The notes below the pieces were generated by a model. It was not told the DNA's origin. It was given only the letters and a program-made list of their open reading frames with translations, and made no database searches. Of a DNA stretch of 5,721 bases, positions 1 through 5,721 are shown one piece after another; position 1 is the stretch's first letter, and the number at the start of each line of letters is the position of its first letter. The position numbers and the translations under genes are program-made. Source of the DNA: an uncultured Parvibacter sp. (GTDB taxonomy: Bacteria; Actinomycetota; Coriobacteriia; Coriobacteriales; Eggerthellaceae); NCBI GenBank assembly GCA_910587945.1, contig CAJUNI010000099.1, forward strand, positions 1 to 5,721. Direction: 5' to 3'.

Positions 1-1662
1 GGTAGTGGTAGCCGCTGCCTGATCCATTCCTTCGACAGAAGGTACATAGAACGGTACTGCTACTGTGACCGTTATGAGAGTATTAGATTTAGCTTGAGTA
101 CCGGCGTCAGGAGTGATGGCGAGCACCGTACCTTCGGGTTCATTGGAGCGCTGTTCGGTGTAGGTGATTGACTCAAAGTCTTCAGCATCCAATAGCGCCG
201 CGGCATCCGCCTGACTCTTCCCTACTACCTCAGGAATGTAGCGTGGTACTGAAACAGCAATCATAACCTCAGAGCCTTCAGGGGCACGATGGTCTCCTTC
301 AGGATCAGTAAGAAGCACAATGCCTTCGGTATCATCGGACTTCACTTGGGTGACGCGCACTGTAAAGCCAGCTGCTTCAAGTTCTGAGGCGGCATCAGCT
401 TCGGTTTGATCTACGACGTTGGGTACAATCTTGCCGCCCCATAGTTCTAAGTTGTAGGTAACCAGTGCAATGATGCCCGCCGCAATCAAGACAGCCACAA
501 TAATTCCTACAATCAGAGGAAGCTTTGAGCGCGGGGTGTCTTGAGGGGTGCGATAGTTTTGCGAAGTTGACGCTGAGTCGGGCTCAGTAGCTACAAATGC
601 TGTAATAGCAGGATCGTCTGAATGAGTGTCTACAAACGGTACACCCTCATCGATGGGTTCGTCAGAACTATCAAACTCTTCCCAATTGATAGTTTCTGAT
701 TCATAGATGGGGTCATAGGGTAATTCCGTGGCTTCATCAACCACGGGCTCAACAGCCTCGAAGTCCCGATCCCAAGCTTCGAAAGAGTCCACTACCCCAC
801 CATCTGGTTGCGAAGGAGAAGAGAGTGGATCGCTTGAGACTGGAATGGCTTGAGAGATCGGTTGCCCCTCCTGCCACGATGCCTCTTGAGAAGACCCTGC
901 GGCTTGAGCAGTAGCAACTCCCGCCGCTGCTCCTACTACTGCGCCAGCGGCGAGATCCTGGGCGCTCTTTGCTCCGGCAGCCTCAAGCTCCTTGTCACGC
1001 TTGCGCTGCTCTTTGAGCCGTTGCTTGTCGAGTTTCTTCTGCGCTTTCTTTTGACGCTTGAGTTCTTTTTTGGAGTCATCGCTGCGAAAGCGAGCAGCAA
1101 CCCGCGGGGCCCCTGCGCTATCAAGATTGGGGAACTCCATGGTGTCCCCAGCACTTTGATAGGTGGGCGGCACATAACTTGAATCCACGAGGGTTTCTAG
1201 ACCTGTAAAGTCAGCAGTAACGTCGCTGTTCGGACGCTTAATTTTTACCGCATCAGGAATTGCTGGCTTTTCTTTGGCAGGAAAGATATCTTCTACTACT
1301 TCCACCAAGGAATCTCGCTCAGTGCTTTTGGGTGTGGTAGTAAAAATATCCTCTGCTTCAATATCTTTTTCGAGCAACGTCGGGTCGGTGGCATGGCGTG
1401 CATGGCGGCGAGGCGTGCTCTCAGACTTTTGTGCCACTTCCGTTTCAGCACTACGGCGCGCATTGTCGGCAATTAGGCCGGCGAAGACATCAGTGGCGCC
1501 AATAGATTCTGCCCCATTTTTCATAGATCGAATTTCATCTAATCCATCTTCAATGACATGGTGAGGGTTAGAGGAACGAGCCTGCGAAGGCAGGGGCGAA
1601 CCACAGCTGCCACACTGGGTAGCATCTATGGGATTATCGCTATGACAATGAGGGCATTTCAT
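1..1662 (-). CDS. Zinc-ribbon, single-pass membrane protein with C-terminal PASTA repeats (3' end beyond window)
   Basis: The frame is open from the ATG at 1662 to the left edge, 554 codons without a stop, so the C-terminus is missing. Residues 3-20 form a CxxC...CxxC zinc ribbon (C3, C6, C17, C20). A long, low-complexity, probably disordered region follows, with a very Lys/Arg-rich, helix-prone stretch at about 198-228, an Ala/Gly-rich segment at 237-256 and an acidic stretch at about 286-350. A strong transmembrane helix lies at about 381-402. Beyond it are PASTA-type repeats starting near 412 (VPNVVDQ), 476 (IPEVVGK) and 539 (VPSVEGM, cut by the edge). PASTA domains are known from PknB/StkP kinases and penicillin-binding proteins, where they sit outside the cell and can bind muropeptides. 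No kinase or transpeptidase domain is present in the visible part. I infer a cytoplasmic zinc ribbon linked through the membrane to a wall-sensing ectodomain; the function is unknown. AAGGAG at 1675-1680 supports the start, though its 12-base spacer is long. Confidence 0.88.
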   Translation of the reverse strand, partial: MKCPHCHSDNPIDATQCGSCGSPLPSQARSSNPHHVIEDGLDEIRSMKNGAESIGATDVFAGLIADNARRSAETEVAQKSESTPRRHARHATDPTLLEKDIEAEDIFTTTPKSTERDSLVEVVEDIFPAKEKPAIPDAVKIKRPNSDVTADFTGLETLVDSSYVPPTYQSAGDTMEFPNLDSAGAPRVAARFRSDDSKKELKRQKKAQKKLDKQRLKEQRKRDKELEAAGAKSAQDLAAGAVVGAAAGVATAQAAGSSQEASWQEGQPISQAIPVSSDPLSSPSQPDGGVVDSFEAWDRDFEAVEPVVDEATELPYDPIYESETINWEEFDSSDEPIDEGVPFVDTHSDDPAITAFVATEPDSASTSQNYRTPQDTPRSKLPLIVGIIVAVLIAAGIIALVTYNLELWGGKIVPNVVDQTEADAASELEAAGFTVRVTQVKSDDTEGIVLLTDPEGDHRAPEGSEVMIAVSVPRYIPEVVGKSQADAAALLDAEDFESITYTEQRSNEPEGTVLAITPDAGTQAKSNTLITVTVAVPFYVPSVEGMDQAAATTT

Positions 1663-1674
1663 TAGGCCAATGTT

Positions 1675-1680
1675 CTCCTT
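1675..1680 (-). promoter_or_regulatory. Ribosome binding site of the zinc-ribbon/PASTA gene
   Basis: The minus strand reads AAGGAG here, a full Shine-Dalgarno match, 12 bases before the ATG at 1662-1660. The spacing is longer than ideal, but no better in-frame start lies between: the TTG nearer the site is followed by a stop two codons later. The zinc ribbon begins at residue 3, as expected for a true N-terminus. Confidence 0.6.
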
Positions 1681-1697
1681 TAGACGATTTGAGGAAA

Positions 1698-1703
1698 AGT
1701 ATA
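1698..1703 (-). promoter_or_regulatory. Possible -10 element upstream of the zinc-ribbon/PASTA gene
   Basis: The minus strand reads TATACT, close to the TATAAT consensus, in the 111-base gap between era and the PASTA gene. There is no convincing -35 at the usual distance (the 17-base position reads ACCCCC) and no TGn extension. The gene could have its own promoter or be read through from era. This is a weak call from one hexamer. Confidence 0.25.
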
Positions 1704-1773
1704 GCCCAATGAGCCGAGGAGGGGGTCGATTCGCTACAGCAATGACAGAAAGGTCACCTTAAGCGCACCAGCA

Positions 1774-2736
1774 CTACAGCCCTTCCCCATAGCCAAAACG
1801 ACGAATTTGATTGGCATCACGACGCCAGTTCTTGCGAACTTTGACAGATAGGTCAAGGAATACCCGGCATCCTAAGAGTTGTTCCAGATCTTGGCGTGCT
1901 TCGATACCAATTTGCTTGATGGCACTCCCCTTTTTTCCAATGATAATGCCCTTTTGGCTGTCACGCTCGACATAAATGATGGCAAAAATGCGATAGAGAT
2001 CCTTCTTGCGGTCGTAGGTAACCTCTTCGCACTGAACTCCGATGGCGTGAGGAACTTCGTCATTGAAGCTACGCAAAATCTTCTCGCGGATAAACTCTGC
2101 AATAAGCACCTCTAAGGGTTGATCGGTTTCCATGTCAGGCGGAAACCAGGGAGGCCCCACCGGAAGAAGTGCTGCTGCCTCTTCCACAAACGCCTCCACG
2201 TTGTATCCCTCTGTGGCGGAAAGAGCCACCATGGCATCCCACGTGCCTAATTGCTCAGCTGCTTCTCGCTGGGCACTGAGTTGTTCCGGACTTGCTAAAT
2301 CGCGCTTAGATAGTACGCAAATTTTTGGCGCTTTGGAGCGTTGAATCTGGGCTGCCACCCACTCATCACCGCGACCGATAGGTTTCGTGGCATCAATGAC
2401 CATGGCGATAACGTCAACATCTTCCAGTGCCTTGATGGCAGAGGTATTGAGTTCTTCCCCTAGCGCGTCATGGGGTTTATGGAGTCCCGGGGTATCTACA
2501 ATAACCATCTGTAGCCCGGGCCGGTTTACGACAGCCCGAAAACGATGACGGGTGGTTTGAGCCGTATTGGAGGTAATGGCAATCTTTTTACCCATGATGG
2601 CATTTAACAGCGTTGATTTTCCCGCATTAGGCCGTCCAACTAAGGTGACGAATCCCGAATGGAGTTCATCGCTTCCATCGAAGTGTGGCGCTGGGCCTCC
2701 CATTGGGTTTTCAGCAAAGAATGCATCTAAGTCCAT
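1774..2736 (-). CDS. era: GTPase Era, 30S ribosome assembly factor
   Basis: Era is a GTP-binding protein that binds the 3' end of 16S rRNA and acts in 30S subunit maturation, at ribosomes or the membrane. The protein has 320 residues, slightly longer than the usual about 300 because of an N-terminal extension of about 25. G1 is GRPNAGKS at 34-41, G2 is TTRHRFR at 61-67, G3 is DTPG at 81-84, and G5 is SAT at 173-175. The G4 motif reads SKRD (143-146) rather than NKxD, an unusual first residue. The C-terminal KH domain carries the GKKG loop at 267-270 and ends with the typical WRRD...RRFGY segment. I chose the ATG at 2736 because AGAGGAA lies 7 bases upstream; an ATG at 2817 in the same frame would overlap dgkA by 68 bases and add an atypical Trp-rich leader. 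It follows dgkA by 13 bases, so it is probably the last gene of the phoH operon. Confidence 0.96.
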   Translation of the reverse strand: MDLDAFFAENPMGGPAPHFDGSDELHSGFVTLVGRPNAGKSTLLNAIMGKKIAITSNTAQTTRHRFRAVVNRPGLQMVIVDTPGLHKPHDALGEELNTSAIKALEDVDVIAMVIDATKPIGRGDEWVAAQIQRSKAPKICVLSKRDLASPEQLSAQREAAEQLGTWDAMVALSATEGYNVEAFVEEAAALLPVGPPWFPPDMETDQPLEVLIAEFIREKILRSFNDEVPHAIGVQCEEVTYDRKKDLYRIFAIIYVERDSQKGIIIGKKGSAIKQIGIEARQDLEQLLGCRVFLDLSVKVRKNWRRDANQIRRFGYGEGL

Positions 2737-2743
2737 AGAATCG

Positions 2744-2750
2744 TTCCTCT
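2744..2750 (-). promoter_or_regulatory. Ribosome binding site that decides the era start
   Basis: The minus strand reads AGAGGAA, 7 bases before the ATG at 2736-2734. Its first base overlaps the last base of the dgkA stop codon (TGA, 2752-2750). It favours this start over the upstream in-frame ATG at 2817, which lies inside dgkA. Confidence 0.65.
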
Positions 2751-3166
2751 CACACAAACAAGGTTTGGAGTGCGGGGATGAAAATGACCAGTCCCACCAC
2801 CACAGAAACAAGAGCACTAATCAGCACCGCTCCCGCTGCGCAATCTTTTGCGATCCGGGCGAGTTCATGGTACTGATCGCAAGCGAGATCTACCACTGCT
2901 TCAAGAGCGGTATTTAGGCATTCGCAGGCAAAGACAGAACCAATACAGAGCAGTAGGAGAATCCACGACGTTGCATCCACCCGGCATAATGCAGCCGCAA
3001 TCAATACCAATAGAGCCACGACACCATGGATCATCATATTGCGTTGGGTGGTAAAACAATGAAGGATGCCTAAGAAGGCACAACGAAAGGATTGTCCCAG
3101 AGAAAAGGAGACGCCACTGGCTTTGGCCTTAGCATTCCGAACGGGCCGTTGGGGTTGAGTTGCCAT
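2750..3166 (-). CDS. dgkA: Diacylglycerol kinase family protein, DgkA type (possibly undecaprenol kinase)
   Basis: This is a small integral-membrane lipid kinase of the prokaryotic DAGK family. Gram-positive members mostly phosphorylate undecaprenol, feeding the lipid carrier of wall synthesis; the substrate here cannot be read from sequence. The 138-residue length is normal. Three hydrophobic helices are visible at about 46-62, 67-84 and 110-131. The family signature ExLNTAxE lies at 82-89, followed by D93 and by AKDCAAGAVL at 106-115. In the first helix, where many homologues have ERNxxIH, this protein has QRNMMIH (41-47). The N-terminal 15 residues are basic and polar. The start is an ATG with AAGGAG five bases upstream (3172-3177). 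The gene follows ybeY by 27 bases and precedes era by 13, a common arrangement in Gram-positives, so it is likely co-transcribed. Confidence 0.93.
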   Translation of the reverse strand: MATQPQRPVRNAKAKASGVSFSLGQSFRCAFLGILHCFTTQRNMMIHGVVALLVLIAAALCRVDATSWILLLLCIGSVFACECLNTALEAVVDLACDQYHELARIAKDCAAGAVLISALVSVVVGLVIFIPALQTLFV

Positions 3167-3193
3167 AGGAGCTCCTTAGAGATGAAGTTGCTG

Positions 3194-3670
3194 CTAGGAC
3201 AATATAATGGCAGCCCAAGATTCGAGCAGTGCCGCTTCGCGAGCTTCCATTACCTCGGCCTCTTCGTCTTCAATATGATCATAGCCACAAAGGTGAAGGA
3301 GACCATGAACCAAGAGAAGGGAAATTTCCTGATGGAAGGTAGTGCCGAATTCCTCCATCTGGCGGCGTGCTACATCAGGGGCAATGACAATGTCGCCAAG
3401 TTCGAAAATAGTAGAGTCATCCGCTGCTTGCTCGAAGTTATCGTCTAGGCCATCACACTCGAACGAAAGGACGTCGGTCGGGCCCACTTTCCCGCGGTAG
3501 GTTTCGTTTAGCTCAGCAATAACCTCGTCAGTAACAAAGCTGATAGAAACTTCCGTATTATCAGGTTTGTTTTCCTGCTCAAGAACGTAGTGTGCAAGCT
3601 CAGCTATGGGCAGCGTTTCCAAACTTGCAGCATCGTGATTGAGACTTACCAGAATGTTCACGGTTCTCAC
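3194..3670 (-). CDS. ybeY: Endoribonuclease / rRNA maturation factor YbeY
   Basis: YbeY is a zinc-dependent cytoplasmic protein (UPF0054) implicated in 16S rRNA 3'-end processing and late-stage 70S quality control. The 158-residue length fits the family. The metal site HGLLHLCGYDH is at 122-132, giving the three ligands H122, H126 and H132. The conserved YRxKxxPTDVLSF stretch is at 58-70 with the conserved R59, and LGDIVIA is at 91-97. The start chosen is the GTG at 3670, which comes directly after the phoH TGA with no gap; AAGGA about four bases upstream lies in the end of phoH. A second GTG three codons in would give an equally family-like N-terminus (MNILVSL), so the exact start is uncertain. 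The abutting junction suggests translational coupling with phoH. Its placement before era matches their shared role in 16S 3'-end maturation. Confidence 0.96.
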   Translation of the reverse strand: MRTVNILVSLNHDAASLETLPIAELAHYVLEQENKPDNTEVSISFVTDEVIAELNETYRGKVGPTDVLSFECDGLDDNFEQAADDSTIFELGDIVIAPDVARRQMEEFGTTFHQEISLLLVHGLLHLCGYDHIEDEEAEVMEAREAALLESWAAIILS

Positions 3671-4612
3671 TCATTCCTTTTCTTGGGCGTGTTCGTAGGC
3701 AGCCACGATAGCGGCTACGAGGCTATGGCGTACTACATCATTGCCGGTAAGGGTACAAAAGGCAATATCGTCTACTTCTTCTAAGACCGAGCAAGCTTGC
3801 AACAATCCCGATGAGCGCAGCGGAATATCGCTTTGAGAGCGGTCGCCAGTTATTACCATTTTGGACCCGAATCCTAAGCGGGTCAAAAACATCTTCATTT
3901 GTTCTTGGGTGGTGTTTTGGGCTTCATCAAGAATGACAAAGGCATTGTTGAGGGTTCGACCGCGCATAAACGCCAAGGGTGCAATTTCAATGACGTCATT
4001 ACTTAAGAGGTCATTGATTTGGACGGGATCCATCATGTCGGAGAGCGCATCATAGAGCGGTCGCATATAGGGATCAATTTTTTCAGTGAGGGTGCCCGGC
4101 AAGAAGCCAAGATTCTCCCCCGCCTCAACCACAGGACGGGTGAGTACGATGCGGGTGATTTCTTTGCGCTTGAGTGCTGCCATGGCCATAGCCATAGCGA
4201 GGTAGGTTTTTCCGGTACCAGCAGGACCTAATGCAAAGGTTATGCTGTGACTGCGGATGGCATCAACATAGGCCTTTTGACCAGCCGTCTTGGGACGTAC
4301 TGCTCGTCCCTGAAAGCTGTAAAGCACATCATCGCGCAACGCTTTCGGGGCGCAATCGCTGCAGCGGGTAAGTTCGATAAGGCGCTCTACATCAGAAGGA
4401 GTCAGAACCTCTCCGCTTTGAGCAAGGCGAATGAGTTCGGTGAAAACAGTGGAGAGTTGGGCGCATTCAATGGTGTTCCCGTCGATATCAATACTATTGC
4501 CGCGAACCGTTATGCGAGTAGAAAACTTATCCTGGACGGTGCGAAGGAGACAGTCATCCTGTCCCAGCACTAATGCGGCAGGTAATGAATCTGGAATAGT
4601 AACGTTTATCAC
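3671..4612 (-). CDS. phoH: PhoH family ATPase (PhoH-like protein)
   Basis: This is a cytoplasmic P-loop ATPase of the PhoH/YbeZ group, which is commonly next to ybeY and is thought to work with it in RNA or ribosome metabolism; its precise reaction is not firmly established. The 313-residue length is typical. Residues 1-105 form the N-terminal region. The Walker A motif GPAGTGKT is at 129-136, TRPVVEAGENLGFLPG is at 158-173, and the Walker B motif VILDEAQNTT is at 226-235. The sensor-like GDRSQSDIP at 256-264 follows, then a conserved tail with VVRHSLVAAIV near 293-303. The start is GTG at 4612-4610 with GAGAGG at 4625-4630, a 12-base spacer. It is the first gene after a 75-base gap that carries a possible promoter, so it probably heads the operon phoH-ybeY-dgkA-era. 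The stop abuts the ybeY start. Confidence 0.95.
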   Translation of the reverse strand: MINVTIPDSLPAALVLGQDDCLLRTVQDKFSTRITVRGNSIDIDGNTIECAQLSTVFTELIRLAQSGEVLTPSDVERLIELTRCSDCAPKALRDDVLYSFQGRAVRPKTAGQKAYVDAIRSHSITFALGPAGTGKTYLAMAMAMAALKRKEITRIVLTRPVVEAGENLGFLPGTLTEKIDPYMRPLYDALSDMMDPVQINDLLSNDVIEIAPLAFMRGRTLNNAFVILDEAQNTTQEQMKMFLTRLGFGSKMVITGDRSQSDIPLRSSGLLQACSVLEEVDDIAFCTLTGNDVVRHSLVAAIVAAYEHAQEKE

Positions 4613-4642
4613 AGTGGCTAAAAACCTCTCTTTCTGCCCTCT

Positions 4643-4651
4643 ATTGTACCA
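4643..4651 (-). promoter_or_regulatory. Possible extended -10 promoter for phoH-ybeY-dgkA-era
   Basis: In the gap between mtaB and phoH the minus strand reads TGGTACAAT, a TGn extension joined to TACAAT, one mismatch from TATAAT. An extended -10 can work without a good -35, and none is obvious at 16-18 bases (the 17-base position reads CATTCA). Transcription would start near 4636 and give a leader of about 24 bases that includes the phoH ribosome binding site at 4625-4630. No terminator hairpin followed by a T tract is visible for mtaB in the gap, so read-through from mtaB is also possible. Confidence 0.4.
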
Positions 4652-4687
4652 GCAGGCTAGAGCAGTGAATGACTCGCTATAGTTCTG

Positions 4688-5721
4688 TTAATCGCCAAAG
4701 CGTTGATAGTCTCCTGGATCGACCAGAATAAAACTACCCGGTGAGAGTGTTTGAGGTACGGCAATTTCATGGTAACTCTCAAGACGAGCACGGCCAGGAC
4801 GCTCCACTAATGCCCATTCGGGATGACCTTGTCGCGATTGCCAGTCCTCGGAGGCAAGACGGTCTCCGAGCCTGCGCAAGGTTGCAGCACGTTCTTGGCG
4901 AAGCGATGGCGCGATCCCATCTGGCCGGTCGAAGGCTGGCGTACCTTTTCGTGGCGAGAAGGGAAAACAATGGATCTTAGAGAAGCCGCAAGCTTGGGCA
5001 AGGGCCAGGGTCTCTTCGAAATCGCTATCGGTTTCGCCCGGGAATCCCGCAATGATATCGGTGGAAAGCGAAAGGCTGGGAACGGCCGTGCGTAGCCGCT
5101 GCACGAGATCAAGATAATCTTCGGCGCTATAGGGTCGATTCATTTCTTGTAATACACGACTACTTCCCGATTGCAGAGGAAGATGAAGATGGCGGCAAAG
5201 TTTACCTTTGGACTGACTAAGAAGCTCAATGAGATCGCCATCGATATCCATAGGCTCAATGCTAGAGAGGCGCAGACGAAACGACGGTTGGTTGAGTGCT
5301 AGCGGCTCTTCTTGAGCGGAGGGACGTTCGAGGAGCTCTTTGACAAGCTTAGCGAGACCAATGGTGGAGGTTTGTCGCTGCTCTGACCAGGCGCCAAGGT
5401 TAATACCGGTCATTACAATTTCGGGTACGTTCTCGGCACGGAGTTCATCAAAAGATTTGGTGATAACTTCGGAAGGAAGCGAGCGAGAAGGACCTCGGGC
5501 AATGTGAACAATGCAATAGGTACAGCTGTGAGTACAGCCGTCTTGGACTTTAATGCCCCGGCGTAATCTCCCTTCAAAGAGTTCAGAGGATGTTGAATTC
5601 CCAGGGTTGGTATCGGCATTCGATGAAGTTGTTGGGGTCGGTATGGAGGATGAATTAGCTTCGGCTTGGCTGTCATCCTTATGGGTAGTGTTCTCAAGCT
5701 GCAGATTATTGTTGAGCAGGG
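4688..5721 (-). CDS. mtaB: tRNA (N6-threonylcarbamoyladenosine(37)-C2)-methylthiotransferase MtaB (5' end beyond window)
   Basis: MtaB is a radical-SAM enzyme that adds a methylthio group to t6A37 of tRNA. The frame is open from the right edge (first full codon 5719-5717) to the TAA at 4688, giving 343 residues; the N-terminal UPF0004 domain and the start are missing. In-window residues 62-69 carry CTHSCTYC, the CxxxCxxC site of the SAM-binding 4Fe-4S cluster, followed by IVHIARGPSRS. Further family motifs are TGINLGAW (104-111), LRLSSIEP (149-156), HLPLQSGS (178-185), STDIIAGFPGETD (219-231) and FPFSPRKGTPA (252-262). A short TRAM-like RNA-binding domain ends the protein (about 300-340). MtaB, rather than MiaB or RimO, is favoured by TGINLG, the VHIARGPSRS stretch and the C-terminal form. 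An ATG at 5413 is internal and would lose the cluster. Residues 1-46 are Ser/Thr/Asn-rich, an unusual linker. Confidence 0.9.
   Translation of the reverse strand, partial: LLNNNLQLENTTHKDDSQAEANSSSIPTPTTSSNADTNPGNSTSSELFEGRLRRGIKVQDGCTHSCTYCIVHIARGPSRSLPSEVITKSFDELRAENVPEIVMTGINLGAWSEQRQTSTIGLAKLVKELLERPSAQEEPLALNQPSFRLRLSSIEPMDIDGDLIELLSQSKGKLCRHLHLPLQSGSSRVLQEMNRPYSAEDYLDLVQRLRTAVPSLSLSTDIIAGFPGETDSDFEETLALAQACGFSKIHCFPFSPRKGTPAFDRPDGIAPSLRQERAATLRRLGDRLASEDWQSRQGHPEWALVERPGRARLESYHEIAVPQTLSPGSFILVDPGDYQRFGD

Noticed and set aside
850..1182. Plus-strand open frame of 110 codons, plus a minus-strand one at 936-1175, and another plus-strand frame at 1274-1564
   Set aside because: They lie inside the zinc-ribbon/PASTA gene in other frames, have biased low-complexity translations (Leu/Arg/Ser) and no recognisable domain or ribosome binding site. 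The minus-strand frame with zinc ribbon and PASTA motifs is clearly the coding one.
1663..1773. A rho-independent terminator after era
   Set aside because: No GC-rich stem followed by a T tract was found on the minus strand. AGTGC...GCGCT near 1760-1774 pairs only weakly and lacks the T run.
2737..2817. Longer era start at 2817
   Set aside because: It would add a Trp-rich leader unlike Era and overlap most of the end of dgkA. The ATG at 2736 has a good ribosome binding site at the right distance.
3167..3176. Perfect palindrome AGGAGCTCCT between ybeY and dgkA
   Set aside because: It is made by the dgkA ribosome binding site and its 5-base spacer. With no loop it cannot fold on itself, and a 10-base palindrome here is easily chance.
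4823..5095. Plus-strand open frames within mtaB (also at 4741-4980), and similar plus-strand frames within phoH, ybeY and era
   Set aside because: All overlap genes with full conserved motifs on the minus strand and show no family features of their own.
5413..5697. Minus-strand open frame of 94 codons, suggesting that mtaB is broken near 5413
   Set aside because: The true mtaB frame is open across the whole stretch to the right edge and carries CTHSCTYC at 5513-5536. The 94-codon frame is a shadow, and the ATG at 5413 is an internal Met of mtaB, so no frameshift is needed.

Overview
The window shows five protein-coding genes, all on the minus strand, from what looks like a bacterial chromosome. 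In transcription order (right to left) they are mtaB (5' end cut off), phoH, ybeY, a dgkA-type lipid kinase, era, and then a large zinc-ribbon/PASTA membrane protein whose 3' end runs off the left edge, which makes six genes counting the two partial ones. The reading frames are dense and the base composition is balanced (roughly half G+C by eye). The phoH-ybeY-dgkA-era order is a housekeeping block found in many Gram-positive bacteria. The PASTA domains, the short Gram-positive-type DgkA and the zinc-ribbon PASTA protein next to era suggest a Gram-positive, perhaps a moderate-GC Actinomycetota lineage such as Coriobacteriia. That assignment is inference; no rRNA or marker in the window settles it.

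Region by region: 4688-5721 is the radical-SAM core and TRAM domain of MtaB, the methylthiotransferase that completes ms2t6A37 in tRNA. A 75-base gap (4613-4687) follows, with a plausible extended -10 promoter. Then come phoH (3671-4612), ybeY (3194-3670, starting with GTG immediately after the phoH stop), dgkA (2750-3166) and era (1774-2736), packed with gaps of 0, 27 and 13 bases, which is a likely single operon. A 111-base gap leads to the zinc-ribbon/PASTA gene (1-1662), open through the left edge for 554 codons.

The central genes fit together around RNA and ribosome maturation: MtaB modifies tRNA, YbeY takes part in 16S rRNA 3'-end maturation and ribosome quality control, Era binds the 3' end of 16S rRNA during 30S assembly, and PhoH is an ATPase often fused or adjacent to RNA-related functions. 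DgkA recycles undecaprenol or diacylglycerol and links the block to the cell envelope, as does the PASTA protein, whose extracellular repeats are of the peptidoglycan-sensing type.

No mobile element, CRISPR array, tRNA or rRNA is visible. The points most worth a second look are the kinase-less PASTA protein with a cytoplasmic zinc ribbon, the SKRD variant of the Era G4 motif, and a Ser/Thr/Asn-rich insertion just before the iron-sulfur motif of MtaB. I see no clear evidence of a wholly new system.
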